Positions 1 to 13,960 of a stretch of 64,000 nucleotides of DNA are shown one piece after another. The translations under genes and the position numbers were made by a program. Location of the stretch: contig JACVTC010000089.1 in assembly GCA_016946835.1 (NCBI GenBank), positions 155,001-219,000 on the forward strand. Reading direction: 5' to 3'. Numbering within the stretch: position 1 is the first letter of the stretch; each line of letters starts with the position of its first letter. Under the pieces are notes generated by a model. That model had not been told where the DNA came from and did not search any database. It saw only the letters and a list, made by a program, of their open reading frames with translations. Origin of the DNA: Neocallimastix lanati (nom. inval.) (Eukaryota > Neocallimastigomycota > Neocallimastigomycetes > Neocallimastigales > Neocallimastigaceae).

Positions 1-32
<32 letters not shown>

Positions 33-40
33 AATATTAC

Positions 41-1722
41 TCTTAGTTTAATAGCCAATTCTTCACAATTTCTTTGAGATAAACAATATATAATACCAGA
101 TTGACCTTGATAGTACATAGAGATAAATGCATAAATATCTTCATCAATATTTTTTGTCTTTTGTCTTACTTCATAGCTATATTTATGATAAATAGATATT
201 AAACAAAAATAAATAAAAATAAAAATAAAAATAAAAATAAAAATAAAAATAAAAATAAAGATAAAAAGAAAAATAAAAATAAAAATAAAAATAAAAATAA
301 AAATAAAAATAAAAATAAAAATAAAAATAAAAATAAAAATAAAAATAAAAATAAAAATAAAAATAAAAATAAAAATAAAAATAAAAATAAAAAAAATTAA
401 TAAATAATGAAAATTAAGTTATTGTTATGTTATTAATATTAAAAATGTATATTATTTGATTTACTAAAGATTGGCTCTATTAAAACTTTGTATAAATATT
501 TCACAATTGTCTATATGTAATAAATTAATAACATCCTCTAATAAATCAAATAAAGAATAGAAATTAATGGAAAAAATGAATTAATTATTTATTTTTTTAA
601 TAATTATTAAAAATTAATTTTTACATGAATTTACTTTTAACTTTAGTATTAGCTGTAGCGGTTAATGCCATAATTGGTATTTCAGGATAAAACTCTCTAA
701 ATATATGTAATTCCTTATAATCTGGTCTAAAATCATGACCCCATTCTGATAAACAGTGAGCTTCATCAACAACAAATCTTTAATATATATATATTATATT
801 AATAATTACTTTTAATATATATATTTATTTGATATTATAAAAGAAATATTGATTTTTACCTCGCAATTCTTTTTTTTTCATATAAATAATCTAAAGTAAT
901 TCTAAATTTATCACTACGATTTAACATTTCAGGTGTAATGAATAATACTTTTGCTTTTATGTTTTCAGAAACTAATTCATTAAAAAGTAATTTCTTTTTC
1001 TTTGCAGATAATGATCCAGTTAATGCATATGATTCAATGTTCTTACTATGTAAACTTCGTACTTGATCATACATAAGAGAAATTAATGGTGAAATAACAA
1101 CCTAATATATATTAATTATTATTATTATTATTTTATGTATAATTTAAATATATTTATATATTAATAATAAATAATAATTATAATAATAATAAAATTATAT
1201 AAAGAAAAATATTAAACATATAAAATGTAATAATTCTAAATATTAATTATTATATTTAACTTACAGTTAAACCTGAAGTTTTTCCGCTGTCAATAACGGA
1301 GGGTAACTAATATATAAATCATTAAATAATCATTATTACAAATATATAATCAATAAATATTTATAAAATATTAAAATTGAATAGAAAATTTAATTATACC
1401 ATATAGCATAAACTTTTTCCTCCACCAGTTGGCTTAAATTAATGATATTAAAATATATATATCGTTTGAGTATTAATATGAATTTATAGTAATGTATATA
1501 TATTATAGTTTTATAAAATAAATAAATAAATAATATGGAAACACGTAATACTTAAATTTTAATAATACTATAAGAAAAAAAAATAAAAAAAAATAAAAAT
1601 AAAAATAAAGATAAAAATAAAAATAAAAAAAATAAAAATAAAAAAATAAAAAAAATAAAAATAAAAATAAAAATAAAAATAAAAATAAAAATAAAAATAA
1701 AAATAAAAATAAAAATAAAAAC

Positions 1723-1809
<87 letters not shown>

Positions 1810-2108
1810 TATTATAATAATAATAATGATAAATATAAAAATATATTTTATAATAACCATTAAAATAAAACAATCACGACCGCAAAGAGTAGCATTTATA
1901 GCTTCTAATTGATTAGGTCTAAAACTTGGTAAATTAAATTGATTATGTAATATATCTTCAACTTCCTGTGACCATGGATAATCCGTTCTGCTAAAACGAC
2001 TAGGCTGATTTGCAATAATTGTTCTTTCATCTTTTATATTTAAATATATAAAATATTTAAATTAAACATACATAATAATAATTAATCATAATTAATCATA
2101 ATTAATAA

Positions 2109-2146
<38 letters not shown>

Positions 2147-2172
2147 TAATAATTAATAATAGTAATAATAAT

Positions 2173-2258
<86 letters not shown>

Positions 2259-3161
2259 TATAACAATAATACTTAATAATAATAATAATAATAATAATAA
2301 TTATAAAAATAATACTTAATAATAATTAATAATAGTAATAATAATCAATAATAATAATAATAATATAATAATTAATAATAGTAATAATAATCAATAATAA
2401 TAACAATAAAACATTACCTAATGGTTCTGTAAATTGAGGAACTTCATTTCCATAACTACTTGTATTACTTGTCATATTATCAATTGATATACTATCAATA
2501 TTTTCTATATTATCATTAAATTCCTGTAACGCTATTTCGTTCATTTCATCTATATATGAATTATCAAATTCATCATCATAATCGTCATCATTTATAATTA
2601 TTTTAGTAATTTGATTATTTACTGAATTACTATTATTTTCAATAAACTGTATACGCTTTTCTATATAATCAATTTTATTTCTTAATACATTCCTATATAT
2701 ATGAATATCATATTTTAATACAACAATTAAAAAAAAAAAAATTATTTTAAACAATTATTATTAAAACAAAAATTTATTAATGAAATTAAATAAATATCTT
2801 TTATACCTTTTTCTTCTTAATTCAATTTCAAGATTCTTATCTTTATTATCAATAGCATCAACAATCTTATCTGAAGTATAATATTTTTTTGATAAAAAAT
2901 TATCTCGCATTTTCTCTAAATCATCTTTATTGGACTAATTGTTAATAATTATAAAAAAAAATCATTATTGTAATTATTATTAATTATTATTATAATATTT
3001 AAATAAATAATATATATAAATATTTAATAGTATTAAAACAAAAATATGTGTATCTATATTTATATATAAACCTTATTAATGTTTCTAATAAAATCATCAT
3101 TTAAATACAAATTATTACTACTTTTAGATTCATAGTAATCCTATTAATTAACATTTTATAC

Positions 3162-3204
<43 letters not shown>

Positions 3205-3588
3205 TAAGAGAAGAAATATTATTATTAAGATATTTAATATAAATACTTTTATATTTGTGTAAAAAATTTTTCATTATTTTTTTTTTAAAAAAAAAAATAC
3301 CAAGTCTATAACATTTTGTACTTTGTGTTGGTTTTGGTTTGGATTTGGATTTGGATGATTAAAAAAACCTGTTGAAGGAATATCATTTGATAAGTCAATA
3401 ACTTCTGAATATGTTGATGTAGAATTATCTTCATTACTATTGCTATTATTTATATTATTGCTTGTATTAATATGGTTAACTGTTCCATTATTATTTATAT
3501 TATTGCTATTATTATTGTTATTACTGGCGTTATAATTGTTATTATTCTGATTATTATTATCATTATTATCATTATTATCATTATTATA

Positions 3589-3625
<37 letters not shown>

Positions 3626-3639
3626 TGATTATTACTCTG

Positions 3640-3696
<57 letters not shown>

Positions 3697-3996
3697 GCTA
3701 TTAATAATAGTTGAATTATTCTTATCTATTTCAAGATTAAAATCTTCCAATGATGAAGAATTAGACTCCTTTTGTTTATTTTTATTATCATTATTTCTTG
3801 GGGTATTATTTTCATTAGTAAAATTAGAAATAATTTCAAAACTACTATTTGAATGATTTTGATTAGAATTTATATTAAATTTTATATTTTCTATTAGATT
3901 AGTATCTATTTTTGATTTTTTAAGTTTCGTATTTTTAAAATGATCTGAAATTATTGTTGTATCAAAAGCATCATCATCAATAACATTCACTGAATC

Positions 3997-4061
<65 letters not shown>

Positions 4062-4983
4062 GTTTTATATGATTTCTCTTTTTTGTATCATTTTCTCCTT
4101 CATTTTCTGTTTCAAGATCAAATGCAAAATCTAAAGTATCGCTATAAAAATCAAATATATTTGGATTAGGATTATTATCTAGAGTACTATTAAAACTTGT
4201 ATTTTGACTATTATCATATGTACTACTACTTATGCTAATAATACTGGTATTATAATTGTTAATTTTATTACTATTATTATTATTAGTTTTTTTACTAGTA
4301 TTTTGCTTTGTTGAAAGTGATAATTTATTTGTACTTTTTTTTATAGTTATATTCTTTAATATATTATCCACTTCTATATTGTTAATATTATTATCTTCAA
4401 AATCAGTACTATGTAAGTTACTTTCATTATTTGTGGAATTTATATCTATATTGTTATTTTTAATATTATTAGTATTGTTATAATTATTATTAACAGTATT
4501 ATAATTATTATTATCAAATGATAGATTAGATATAGTTAGAGTTGAACTTTTATTTTGAATATTTTGAGTAGCTTCAGATGGATTTTGAACTGATATATTA
4601 TTATTACCTAAAGTAGTTTTTCCATTTCCTTTTAATAAATAATAATTAAAATTTAATGTATATATATATATTAAAAAACATTAAAAAATATACATAAAAA
4701 ATTTTATAAATTATAATATATCAATATATAAAAACAAAATTAAATAAAGTAATGTACATTTTATTAAATTTAAAAGGTCAATATAAAATAATATGATTTT
4801 ATGATAATAAAGACATTAATAAAAAGAATAATAGATATTTCAGTATACCTTTTAAGGCCTTTAATAATTCAGTATTGAAACTAACATTACTATTTATCTA
4901 TTCATTAAGTATAATATCAAATAAAAAAAAAATAAAAAATAAAAAATAAAAAATTAAAAATAAAATAAAATAAAATAAAATAA

Positions 4984-5035
<52 letters not shown>

Positions 5036-5437
5036 GTTAATTTTTAAATTTCAATATTAATTCATAAATATTTTAACAATTAACCATTAATGCATACATT
5101 TTGTTTAATACTTTTATAGTGATATATTATATTTAAATTACCATATTTGCATTTTTATGCACATTATAAATTAATTATAAATTTATTTTTTAAAAAAATA
5201 AAAAATATACATATTTGATTTAGTATTTTATTTTTCAATTATTTATTTATTTAATTTCTTTTCATTTTATTGTTACCTATTATCATTTTCAACAAAAGGT
5301 GTAAAAATTATTGAATTATCTGTGGAATTACTCTGTAAAATATTATTTTTAGTATTATTCGAGTTATTGCTTAATGTTTTAGCCCATTTTAATTGCTGTG
5401 TAAAATTATTTTTTGGTTTTAAATTATTTCCATTCAT
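41..5437 (-). CDS. RecQ-family DNA helicase, BLM/Sgs1-like (3' end outside window)
   Basis: ATP-dependent 3'-5' DNA helicase of recombination repair, acting in the nucleus. I assembled 13 exons, all phase-consistent: 5437-5277, 4889-4849, 4628-3301, 3140-3072, 2934-2807, 2692-2418, 2030-1858, 1432-1400, 1306-1265, 1101-860, 777-635, 537-465, 176-41 (948 codons so far). Motifs in order: motif 0 ([13 protein letters not shown]), Walker [11 protein letters not shown] at 1432-1400, motif Ia [18 protein letters not shown] in [18 protein letters not shown] (777 onward), motif III ALTATA, then QSFNRANL and [16 protein letters not shown]. The first exon ([13 protein letters not shown]) resembles the start of BLM. 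The long N-terminal region, mainly exon 3, is disordered, rich in N, S and D, with several poly-Asn runs, and is typical of the poorly conserved N-termini in this family. The zinc, winged-helix and HRDC regions would lie beyond position 1. The exon 11 donor (GTAAAT, 634) was chosen because it restores the family-like sequence KVKKDVINLL. The family call is very secure; BLM rather than another RecQ type is likely. Confidence 0.93.
205..394. repeat. (AAAAAT)n tandem repeat in RecQ intron
   Basis: About 190 bp of near-perfect 6-bp AAAAAT units with two interruptions (AAAGAT, AAAAAG), lying in the intron between exons 12 and 13 of the RecQ helicase gene. No coding content. Confidence 0.9.
1566..1830. 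repeat. Compound AAAAAT / AAT microsatellite in RecQ intron
   Basis: AAAAAT units followed by more than 30 AAT/TAA units fill most of the intron between the exon ending at 1858 and the Walker A exon at 1432. Long Ile- or Tyr-only reading frames here are artefacts of the trinucleotide repeat. A second AAT-rich block fills 2105-2400 in the preceding intron. Confidence 0.9.
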
Positions 5438-6786
<1,349 letters not shown>

Positions 6787-9700
6787 TTATTCAATTAATT
6801 CATTATTAAATGTTAAATTACAAAAAGTACCTTGACTACCAAAAGGCATAAATACATTGCTTGGTAAATTGAATCTACCAATTTCTTTAAATGTCTTAGC
6901 ATTAATTATAAATAAAATACTTCTCTTATTTAATTTATCAAAGAATGGCGCAATAATTGCACCTTCATCTTCATCTTCATCATCAGCAAACTTTTTTCCA
7001 TCATCCTTAGAATTTGTAAATACAGTAGAAACCTTTGGAACGAATGTTGGACATCCAGCTGGAATAACATCTACTGTTTCATTCATCATAGAATAAATGA
7101 TATCACCTTCTTCTTCATATGGTTCTGCAGTAACGTTTGATGGATTGAATTTAATAACTTTCATAGTATGTGTATCAATTTTAATTAAATGAGTAAAGAA
7201 AGCTCTTTCAATTTTAGGATGGAATAAACCATATACATAACGATACTCCTTGTAATTATAATTTGCATTGATACATGGGAATTCTAAAGTTATATTACAT
7301 AAATGTTCAAATGAAGCTGGGTATTCAAAACGAACATCTAAATCACTTTGATTTAAGTTATTACTTAAATTATTATAAGAACTATTTTTGGAACCACTTA
7401 AATCTTTTTATAATATATATATATATATATATAATATTTATAATATAATCAATGTTATTAATTAATATGAATATAAGAATATTATACATTATATATAATA
7501 TAAGAAAATTATATATATATATATACGATTATATTTTAATAACATTATTATAATTAATATATTTTAATATATTTCTATAATTATTATATATTGTAATTAC
7601 ATATAATAACTATTTATATTATTATTTACTTTTTTTTTTTTTTTTTTTAATTTTGATAATCATAAATTTTTAGATTTACCTGTAGAAGTGCTTAATTTTT
7701 TATTATTAATATTATTATTACTATTAGTTTTAGTATTTTCTTCTGGAGGTTCCGGGGTACCAGTAGCAGTGTAATAAATTTTTTTGAATGGTTTAACAAG
7801 AGAATTAACAAACCAGCTTGGACTTTCAACTTTATCCTTAACCACTTGTTCCCAATAGTTCGCACTTGATGAATTAGATTCAACATTTTGATAGCATGAA
7901 ACACTTGGTAAGCAATATCTTCTTAAAGTATTAGACCAAATAGTTTTTTTACTAGTATTAGATTCTTGACTAGGTGTACGTAATTCATCAATATTAAATA
8001 CATCCAAAATATAAGAATTGGTATAGCCAACGACATCAACATAAATGTTATATCTCTTATCTCCATCAGAACTAACAATATCTGCTGTTTTTGATATATA
8101 TACTTCTTCTTCAAATGAATTAATAATATTTAAATAAAAGAACCCAGCACTTTCAAAAGTTTTAACTAAATTTCCTGTATTCCTTGATATAATATAGCAA
8201 ATTGAATTTTCATCTAATTGATCTGAGAATTTCATAGTTTTTTGAATAGAACCTTGATTTAATGAAAATTTTAAACCACTACCCAAAGTACCAGCATGAT
8301 ATGGACAATTAAAAATAACTATTAAAAAATTATATTAAATGAAAGAAATATAAATGATAAAAAAAAAAAATTATAAAAATAGTATTTATATTATTATTAT
8401 TATAAACCATATTATTGATTATTTATATATTATTTATATTATTTATATCATTATAATATTATAAATAATACACAAATACAAATTTAAAATATTGATTTTA
8501 AAATTAAAATATATATATTATTTTTAATTATTTAATTAATTTACTATAAATTAAAATTTTTATAAATACTAAAGTATAAAATAAATAAATATTTGAATAA
8601 TTATATGTAAATAATTTATATGCATATAATTACCTATAAAATGTGGTGTAAGTGCAAAACTATGAACATAACCTACTCTAACATTTGGAATACTAGAGAA
8701 TAAAATGGTTTCAGGTTCAGTTCTTTCAGGGTGAGAACCAATTGGGAAAGAGGTACAAACAACGTGAAATGTAGATGATACTTTACCAACTTCTAAAACT
8801 AAAGAAAATAATTCATTTGTCTTTGGATCATAACGTTTAAATGGTGTATAAATATAATGAGAAGAAGGATAGAAGGATGAATGAATTAAATTTCCTACTT
8901 TACTTAATTCAAAATCTAAAGGATTAACTTCTTCAACAATTGAAGAGTAACCAGTAATAATAATATGATCTTTATCATCATAGTTTATAGTTTGAATGCC
9001 TAAATTATTGTTATAAGCTTCTTGATTAATATAATCATTATCATTTGGAACTGATTGAGTTTTAAATGCATCAATAACTGTATTTGATACTTCATGATTT
9101 TCTATTTCAATTGGTCCAAAAGTAGTATGGTCTATAGTAGCTGTTTCACTAATTTTCTTCTCATATTTTTTAGCAATTTTAGTATGGTTCCATAAAGCAA
9201 CTTTACTACCTCCTTGAAATTCAAATTTATGAATGAAGGATAAACCTATTATTAAATATAGTATATAAAAATAAAGTTTTTTAAAATTATTATTTTATTT
9301 CATATATTGGTGTAATTTCAACATCTCCTCTTTTTATTATTTCTATTATTATTATTATTATATTATTATTATATTTTTATAATTATTATTATTTTTTTTC
9401 TTTTGTTCTTTAAAATTTATTATTATTATTTTACCATCAAACCAATGTTTAAAATGAAAGATTTTTAATTGTACTAATGATTGTGAAAATTGTTTTGAAG
9501 CAGCTTCACCTTTAACGTTAATATCAAAACAACTTTTATATAATAATTAAAATTATTAAAATAAATAAAATAAATATAAATTATTCTTTAAGCATTAAAT
9601 GGATAAGCACTGCTGTACTTATATATATAAAAATTTATATATATATATAAATATTGTAATATTGTAATATCAATAAATATATTAAGATAATTAATAAAAT

Positions 9701-9842
9701 TTAAATACCCTGGACCTATTTGTAAGTAAACCCCAGATAACCATTCTGGAATAGTTAAATTTTCTCTTGTTGCACCTAACCACTGAATTGGAATTGATTT
9801 TGAATTATTATCACTCTGGTTTCGAAATAAATCTAAAGACAT
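6787..9842 (-). CDS. Carotenoid oxygenase / RPE65-family protein lacking most iron ligands
   Basis: Seven-bladed-propeller family of Fe(II), O2-dependent carotenoid-cleaving dioxygenases and RPE65 isomerases. Exons: 9842-9709, 9617-9594, 9532-9435, 9245-8634, 8318-7680, 7403-6787, giving about 707 aa against 500-550 for typical members; part of the extra length is an S/N-rich insert near 7680-7740 and an acidic D/E insert near 6970. Family landmarks: LTIPEWLSGVYLQIGPG near the N-terminus, HWFDG-LSFIHKFEF, YVHSFALTPHF, RRYCLP, EFPCIN, and the C-terminal ILFIINAKTFKEIGRF. The His of YVHSFALTPHF (codon 8664-8662) is kept. The other three ligand positions seem substituted: Phe in TPFKRYDPKTNELF (codon 8841-8839), Asn in LNIINSFEE where FHxxNxxE is expected (8130-8128), and Gln in PFGSQGTF where FHG is expected (6834-6832). 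Exon 2 is uncertain; only a GC-AG intron after 9594 keeps phase. Frames are intact, so it looks expressed but probably not a dioxygenase. Confidence 0.85.
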
Positions 9843-10839
9843 TTTTATTATAATTTTATTTTAATTCTTTATTGTTTTTATTTTTGTTTTTGATTTTGTT
9901 TTAACACCAAAATACTTATAATAATAATAATAATAAATAAAAATAAAAATAATTATTTAGTATTTTTTCCTATTTTTTTTTTCCAAGACTTTAATTATTT
10001 AATATTTTATCTTTTTAATTAAATTTTTTATTAAAATATATATATTAATTATTTAAAAATTTTTTGAATAAACAAAAGAATTGTTTTTAAATTTATAATA
10101 TATATAATAAAAATATTTACTTCTAAACTAACAATGCCTATTTAAAAAAGAAAAAAAAAAAAAAAAAAAAAAAAAGTGAATAAATATCTAATTACTAAAT
10201 AAATAAGATAAGTAACATGTCTATATATTTATTTACAATTATCTTAATATGTTACTAATTTAGACTCTATATATATATAAACGATATTAAATAGTAATTC
10301 TATTTTTACTACTTTAAACAAGTTTATATAAAAAAATATTTTGAATATAATAGACAACTTATTTTTTATTCTATAATTTTCATTTTCATAATAATTACTT
10401 TTATTTTAGTCTTTTAATAGTTTTTTTGATTTTTAATATACCAAGAAATATAATAATTTAATATTTTATTATTTTTATATTTTTAATATATTTAATTAAT
10501 TTTTTTTATCATAATTTGTTATTAATTGGATTATAAATATTAAACATGAAACTATTTAGTTTTTTTAAAAAAAAAAAAAACTACATAAATGTAAATTACA
10601 TATACTTTTTTATATAAACAAAAAGTAAATATTAATATATATTTATTATGAATTACATTAATATTACAATATAATAATCTAATCATTCAGTAAATTTAGA
10701 TTTTACAAAAGAGAATTCTTTCATTCCATAATTCATATCATTTAAATTTTTTTTTTTATTTTTTTTTATTATTAATATATTAAAATATAAAATATTTTAT
10801 ATAATTTCATTTTCAATTATCAAATATTATTTTCATTAT

Positions 10840-10934
<95 letters not shown>

Positions 10935-10939
10935 ATTTC

Positions 10940-11025
<86 letters not shown>

Positions 11026-12486
11026 TACTTTAGGAGTAACTTAAACATAAAATTAAATAATATATTGAAGAAAAAACAATTTTAAAAAAAATTAAATAAT
11101 AAAATAGTCATAAATAAAGTATAAAATAATTATAGATTACGTATATTTAAAAATTTTATATAATATTAAAAATAAAATAATACGCAACAGTTCCTTTTTG
11201 AATAATTATAGATGAAGTAATATAAATCTGAAAATCAATTATCTTTTTTATTTTCTTTCATTTTAAGATAGATATTATTAAAATAATATTAGAGTTGAAA
11301 ATAAATAGTAGTAAATATTAATAATATTTACTATACAAAATATACAAAATATATAAATATTATAGTACTAATTTAATAATATAAAATTGTTTTAATTCTT
11401 TTGAATAATTAGAATCATAAGTTTTGAATTAAAAAAAATATTAATATATATAAATATAAATCATTCTTATAGTCTTAAATATATTAGAATTGATTATCTC
11501 ATAAAATAATAATTAATATTTTTTAATAAAAAAAAATTAAATTTATTCATTTTCTATTTATTTGTTTATTATATTATTAATTATATTTTATAATATTATT
11601 ATAATATTATAATTATAATTATAAATATTTATATAATATATGAATTTCTTTAAATTCTTGGGCAAAAATATAAAATTTTTTTATATTTAAATTTCAAGAA
11701 TTTTTAAATTTTTTATTATCTTTTTATTTTTTTTTTGTCTTTTTGTTTTATTTTATTTGTACGTTTGTTATTGTTATTGTTTTTGTTTTTTCCTTACTAA
11801 AATTATATTAATTTTTATTTATTATTATTTTGTTTTACTTCTTTGATTATTTAACTATTAATATTATTATTATTATATTATTAATTATTATTATTTTTTT
11901 TTTATTCATATTTTTCATATATTAATAATAATTAAACATGAAAATAAATATATGGAATAATTTTTTATATATAATATATTTAATCTTAAAATGATAATTA
12001 TTATTGATATTATTGAACAATTTATTTTTTTAATAAAAAGAAAAAGGACCTATGTTATTTTTAATGTATAAAATAAAAAGTATATATACTTCTTCATTTT
12101 ATTATTTTTATTATCATTTTACATAAATTGATTAAACAAGAAAAATGAATAAAAAAAAAAAATTCTGATTTTAATTTTATTATTCTCATCCATTTCATTA
12201 ATAATTATAATTTAATAATATGTAATGACATTATATTAAATTATATATGTACTTTTTTATCAACATTTTATATTGCTTGAAATAATTATCTTCTTTTTCT
12301 CTGTATTTAAATTTTGATAGATTTATTTATTTATTCATTATTTGTACTATTATATATATTAAGTTTTAAAACTTCTTAATTCCACTATGAAATGATATAT
12401 TGAAAAGTAAATATTTTTTTTAAAAAAAAAATAAATAAATTTAATATAAATGGAATAATTATTATTAATTAAATAAATATATAAAT

Positions 12487-12537
<51 letters not shown>

Positions 12538-12578
12538 GTTTCTGAAATTTTAATTAAATATATTATTTACTATTATAT
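9843..12578. other. Intergenic, AT-rich, with (ATT)n block
   Basis: This 2.7-kb stretch between the carotenoid-oxygenase-like gene start and the SVIP-like gene end contains an (ATT)n block at about 10841-11022, interrupted once near 10934, and poly(A) runs at 10150-10175 and 12500-12535. No coding exon, tRNA or recognisable element was found on either strand. Confidence 0.6.
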
Positions 12579-13030
12579 TTAGAGATATAATAAACTTACA
12601 TTGGATGGGTCTAAGGCTTCATTTTTCGCATAATATTGTTCGTTAGAACGACCTGGACCAATTGTATTTTGTTTTTGAATTTGTTTACTTAATTTTCCAC
12701 CACTATTAAGTACACCTTTGTTATTTTGCTTTATTATTATGATTATAGTTTATTAACATAAAATTAATTTATAAAAAAAAAAAATAACAATAATTATATT
12801 GTATATATATATATATAAATAGAATTATATTAATTTGTATACATTAAAAATGTTATTATTAATATAATATATACCGAATCTCTTCTTTTTTCAGCGGCCT
12901 CAGCAAATTTACGTCTTCTTTCTTCCACACTTTCTTCTTCATTTCTTCTTTTAGAAACAGTTCTGGCTTGTTCTAATTGATAAGAATCATATGTTTTAAC
13001 ATTTTTTGGCTTTCCTAAACATTGACCCAT
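12579..13030 (-). CDS. SVIP-like small VCP/p97-interacting protein
   Basis: Two exons, 13030-12875 and 12728-12579, encode about 101 aa. The protein opens with MGQCLGKPK, a good N-myristoylation signal (Gly2) with an adjacent Cys4 that could be palmitoylated, so membrane attachment is expected. Residues of about 37-50 form an Arg/Glu-rich helix containing RRKFAEAAEKR, an exact match to the p97/VCP-interacting motif R-x5-A-A-x2-R. Animal SVIP has the same plan: myristoylated MG-C start, then VIM helix, and restrains p97 adaptors at the ER and lysosome. The second exon (GVLNSGGKLSKQIQKQ...) is polar. The stop assumes no further intron; GTAAGT at 12597-12592 would be a strong donor, so the last six or so residues could differ. 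The function is inferred from motif and architecture. Confidence 0.78.
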
Positions 13031-13712
13031 TTTTATTTCAATAACAATCAAACAACTTTAACCTATAAATATATTTATTTTATTTATACTTATTAATTAT
13101 TATATTTTATATGATGAGAAACATTATATTAAGAAAAATATCAGAATTTATTGTTTAATAATTAACATTATCATAAAATAATATTCAACCAATTATATAA
13201 TTAAGTTCGTATTTATATTATATCATTGTACCTTTATTTTTTTTTTTACTTTTATTTATTTATTTTGTTTTCTTTTGTTTAATTATTAATATATACTTTT
13301 AATAATTTTTAGTTTATGGATTTAAATATTATTTATATTACTATTTATTTAATTATTCTCAAATAATATAAAATATATTATTTATCATTTTCCAATATTT
13401 CGTTTTAAATATTTCTTTATTCCCCTTCTTTTTTTTTTTTTTTTTTAATTTTTATTTTTATTATAATAATGATATTAAAATTTAATTTTTTTAAAGTAAA
13501 TTTTAATGATATAATAAATTATTTAATATATTGGATTAATTAAAAATTAAATTTAAAAATATATTATTTTATAATATTAATATTTAATATAAATAAAAAA
13601 TAAGGATTTATAGATTAATATAACATTTTAATTATTACTATTATTATTTTATTACTATTATTATTATTATTATTATAATTATAATTATAATTATTATTAT
13701 TATTATTATTAT
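13031..13712. other. Upstream region of SVIP-like gene, ending in ATT repeat
   Basis: AT-rich noncoding DNA that should contain the minus-strand promoter of the SVIP-like gene. It ends in an ATT/ATA microsatellite (about 13635-13712) which is the insertion site of the copia element. Nothing else is recognisable. Confidence 0.6.
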
Positions 13713-13856
13713 TGTTAACTACAATAATAACTATATATCATGTGATAAATAAGTAAACATAAAATAATGTAATTTAGTTTTATGTACTAGTAGTGTACTA
13801 GTATAAAAACACATGAAAATATTTTTAAATAAAAGTTGTTCATAACTTTTTTAACA
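13713..13856 (+). repeat. 5' LTR of copia element
   Basis: 144 bp beginning TGTTAACTAC and ending TTTTTTAACA. It carries an 11-bp direct duplication (GTACTAGTAGT) relative to the 3' LTR. TATAAAAA at about 13802 is a plausible transcription signal. Confidence 0.9.
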
Positions 13857-13871
13857 GATTAAGAGTCTCAG
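13857..13871 (+). promoter_or_regulatory. Primer-binding site matching tRNA-Lys(CUU) anticodon arm
   Basis: GATTAAGAGTCTCA directly follows the LTR. Its complement, TGAGACTCTTAATC, equals the anticodon stem-loop of common eukaryotic tRNA-Lys(CUU) sequences (recalled, not searched). The same 15 bp follows the second LTR at 18391. Binding to the anticodon arm rather than the tRNA 3' end implies half-tRNA priming, as known for Drosophila copia with initiator tRNA-Met. Confidence 0.6.
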
Positions 13872-13890
13872 TACTCCAAAATAAAATAAA

Positions 13891-13930
<40 letters not shown>

Positions 13931-13960
13931 TATAATAAATAAATATATATATTAATAAAT

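Noticed and set aside
1503-1873. Long Ile-, Tyr- or Phe-only reading frames across AAAAAT/AAT repeats
   Set aside because: They are pure translations of microsatellites and lie inside a RecQ intron. The same holds at 3472-3714, 17581-18094, 46142-46504 and 58001-58444.
6857-7096. Plus-strand frame opposite the carotenoid-oxygenase-like gene
   Set aside because: Shadow of the well-supported minus-strand exon; the Ser run is the reverse of the acidic insert.
7692-8114. Two extra minus-strand frames within the 7680-8318 exon
   Set aside because: Out of frame with the recognisable family motifs.
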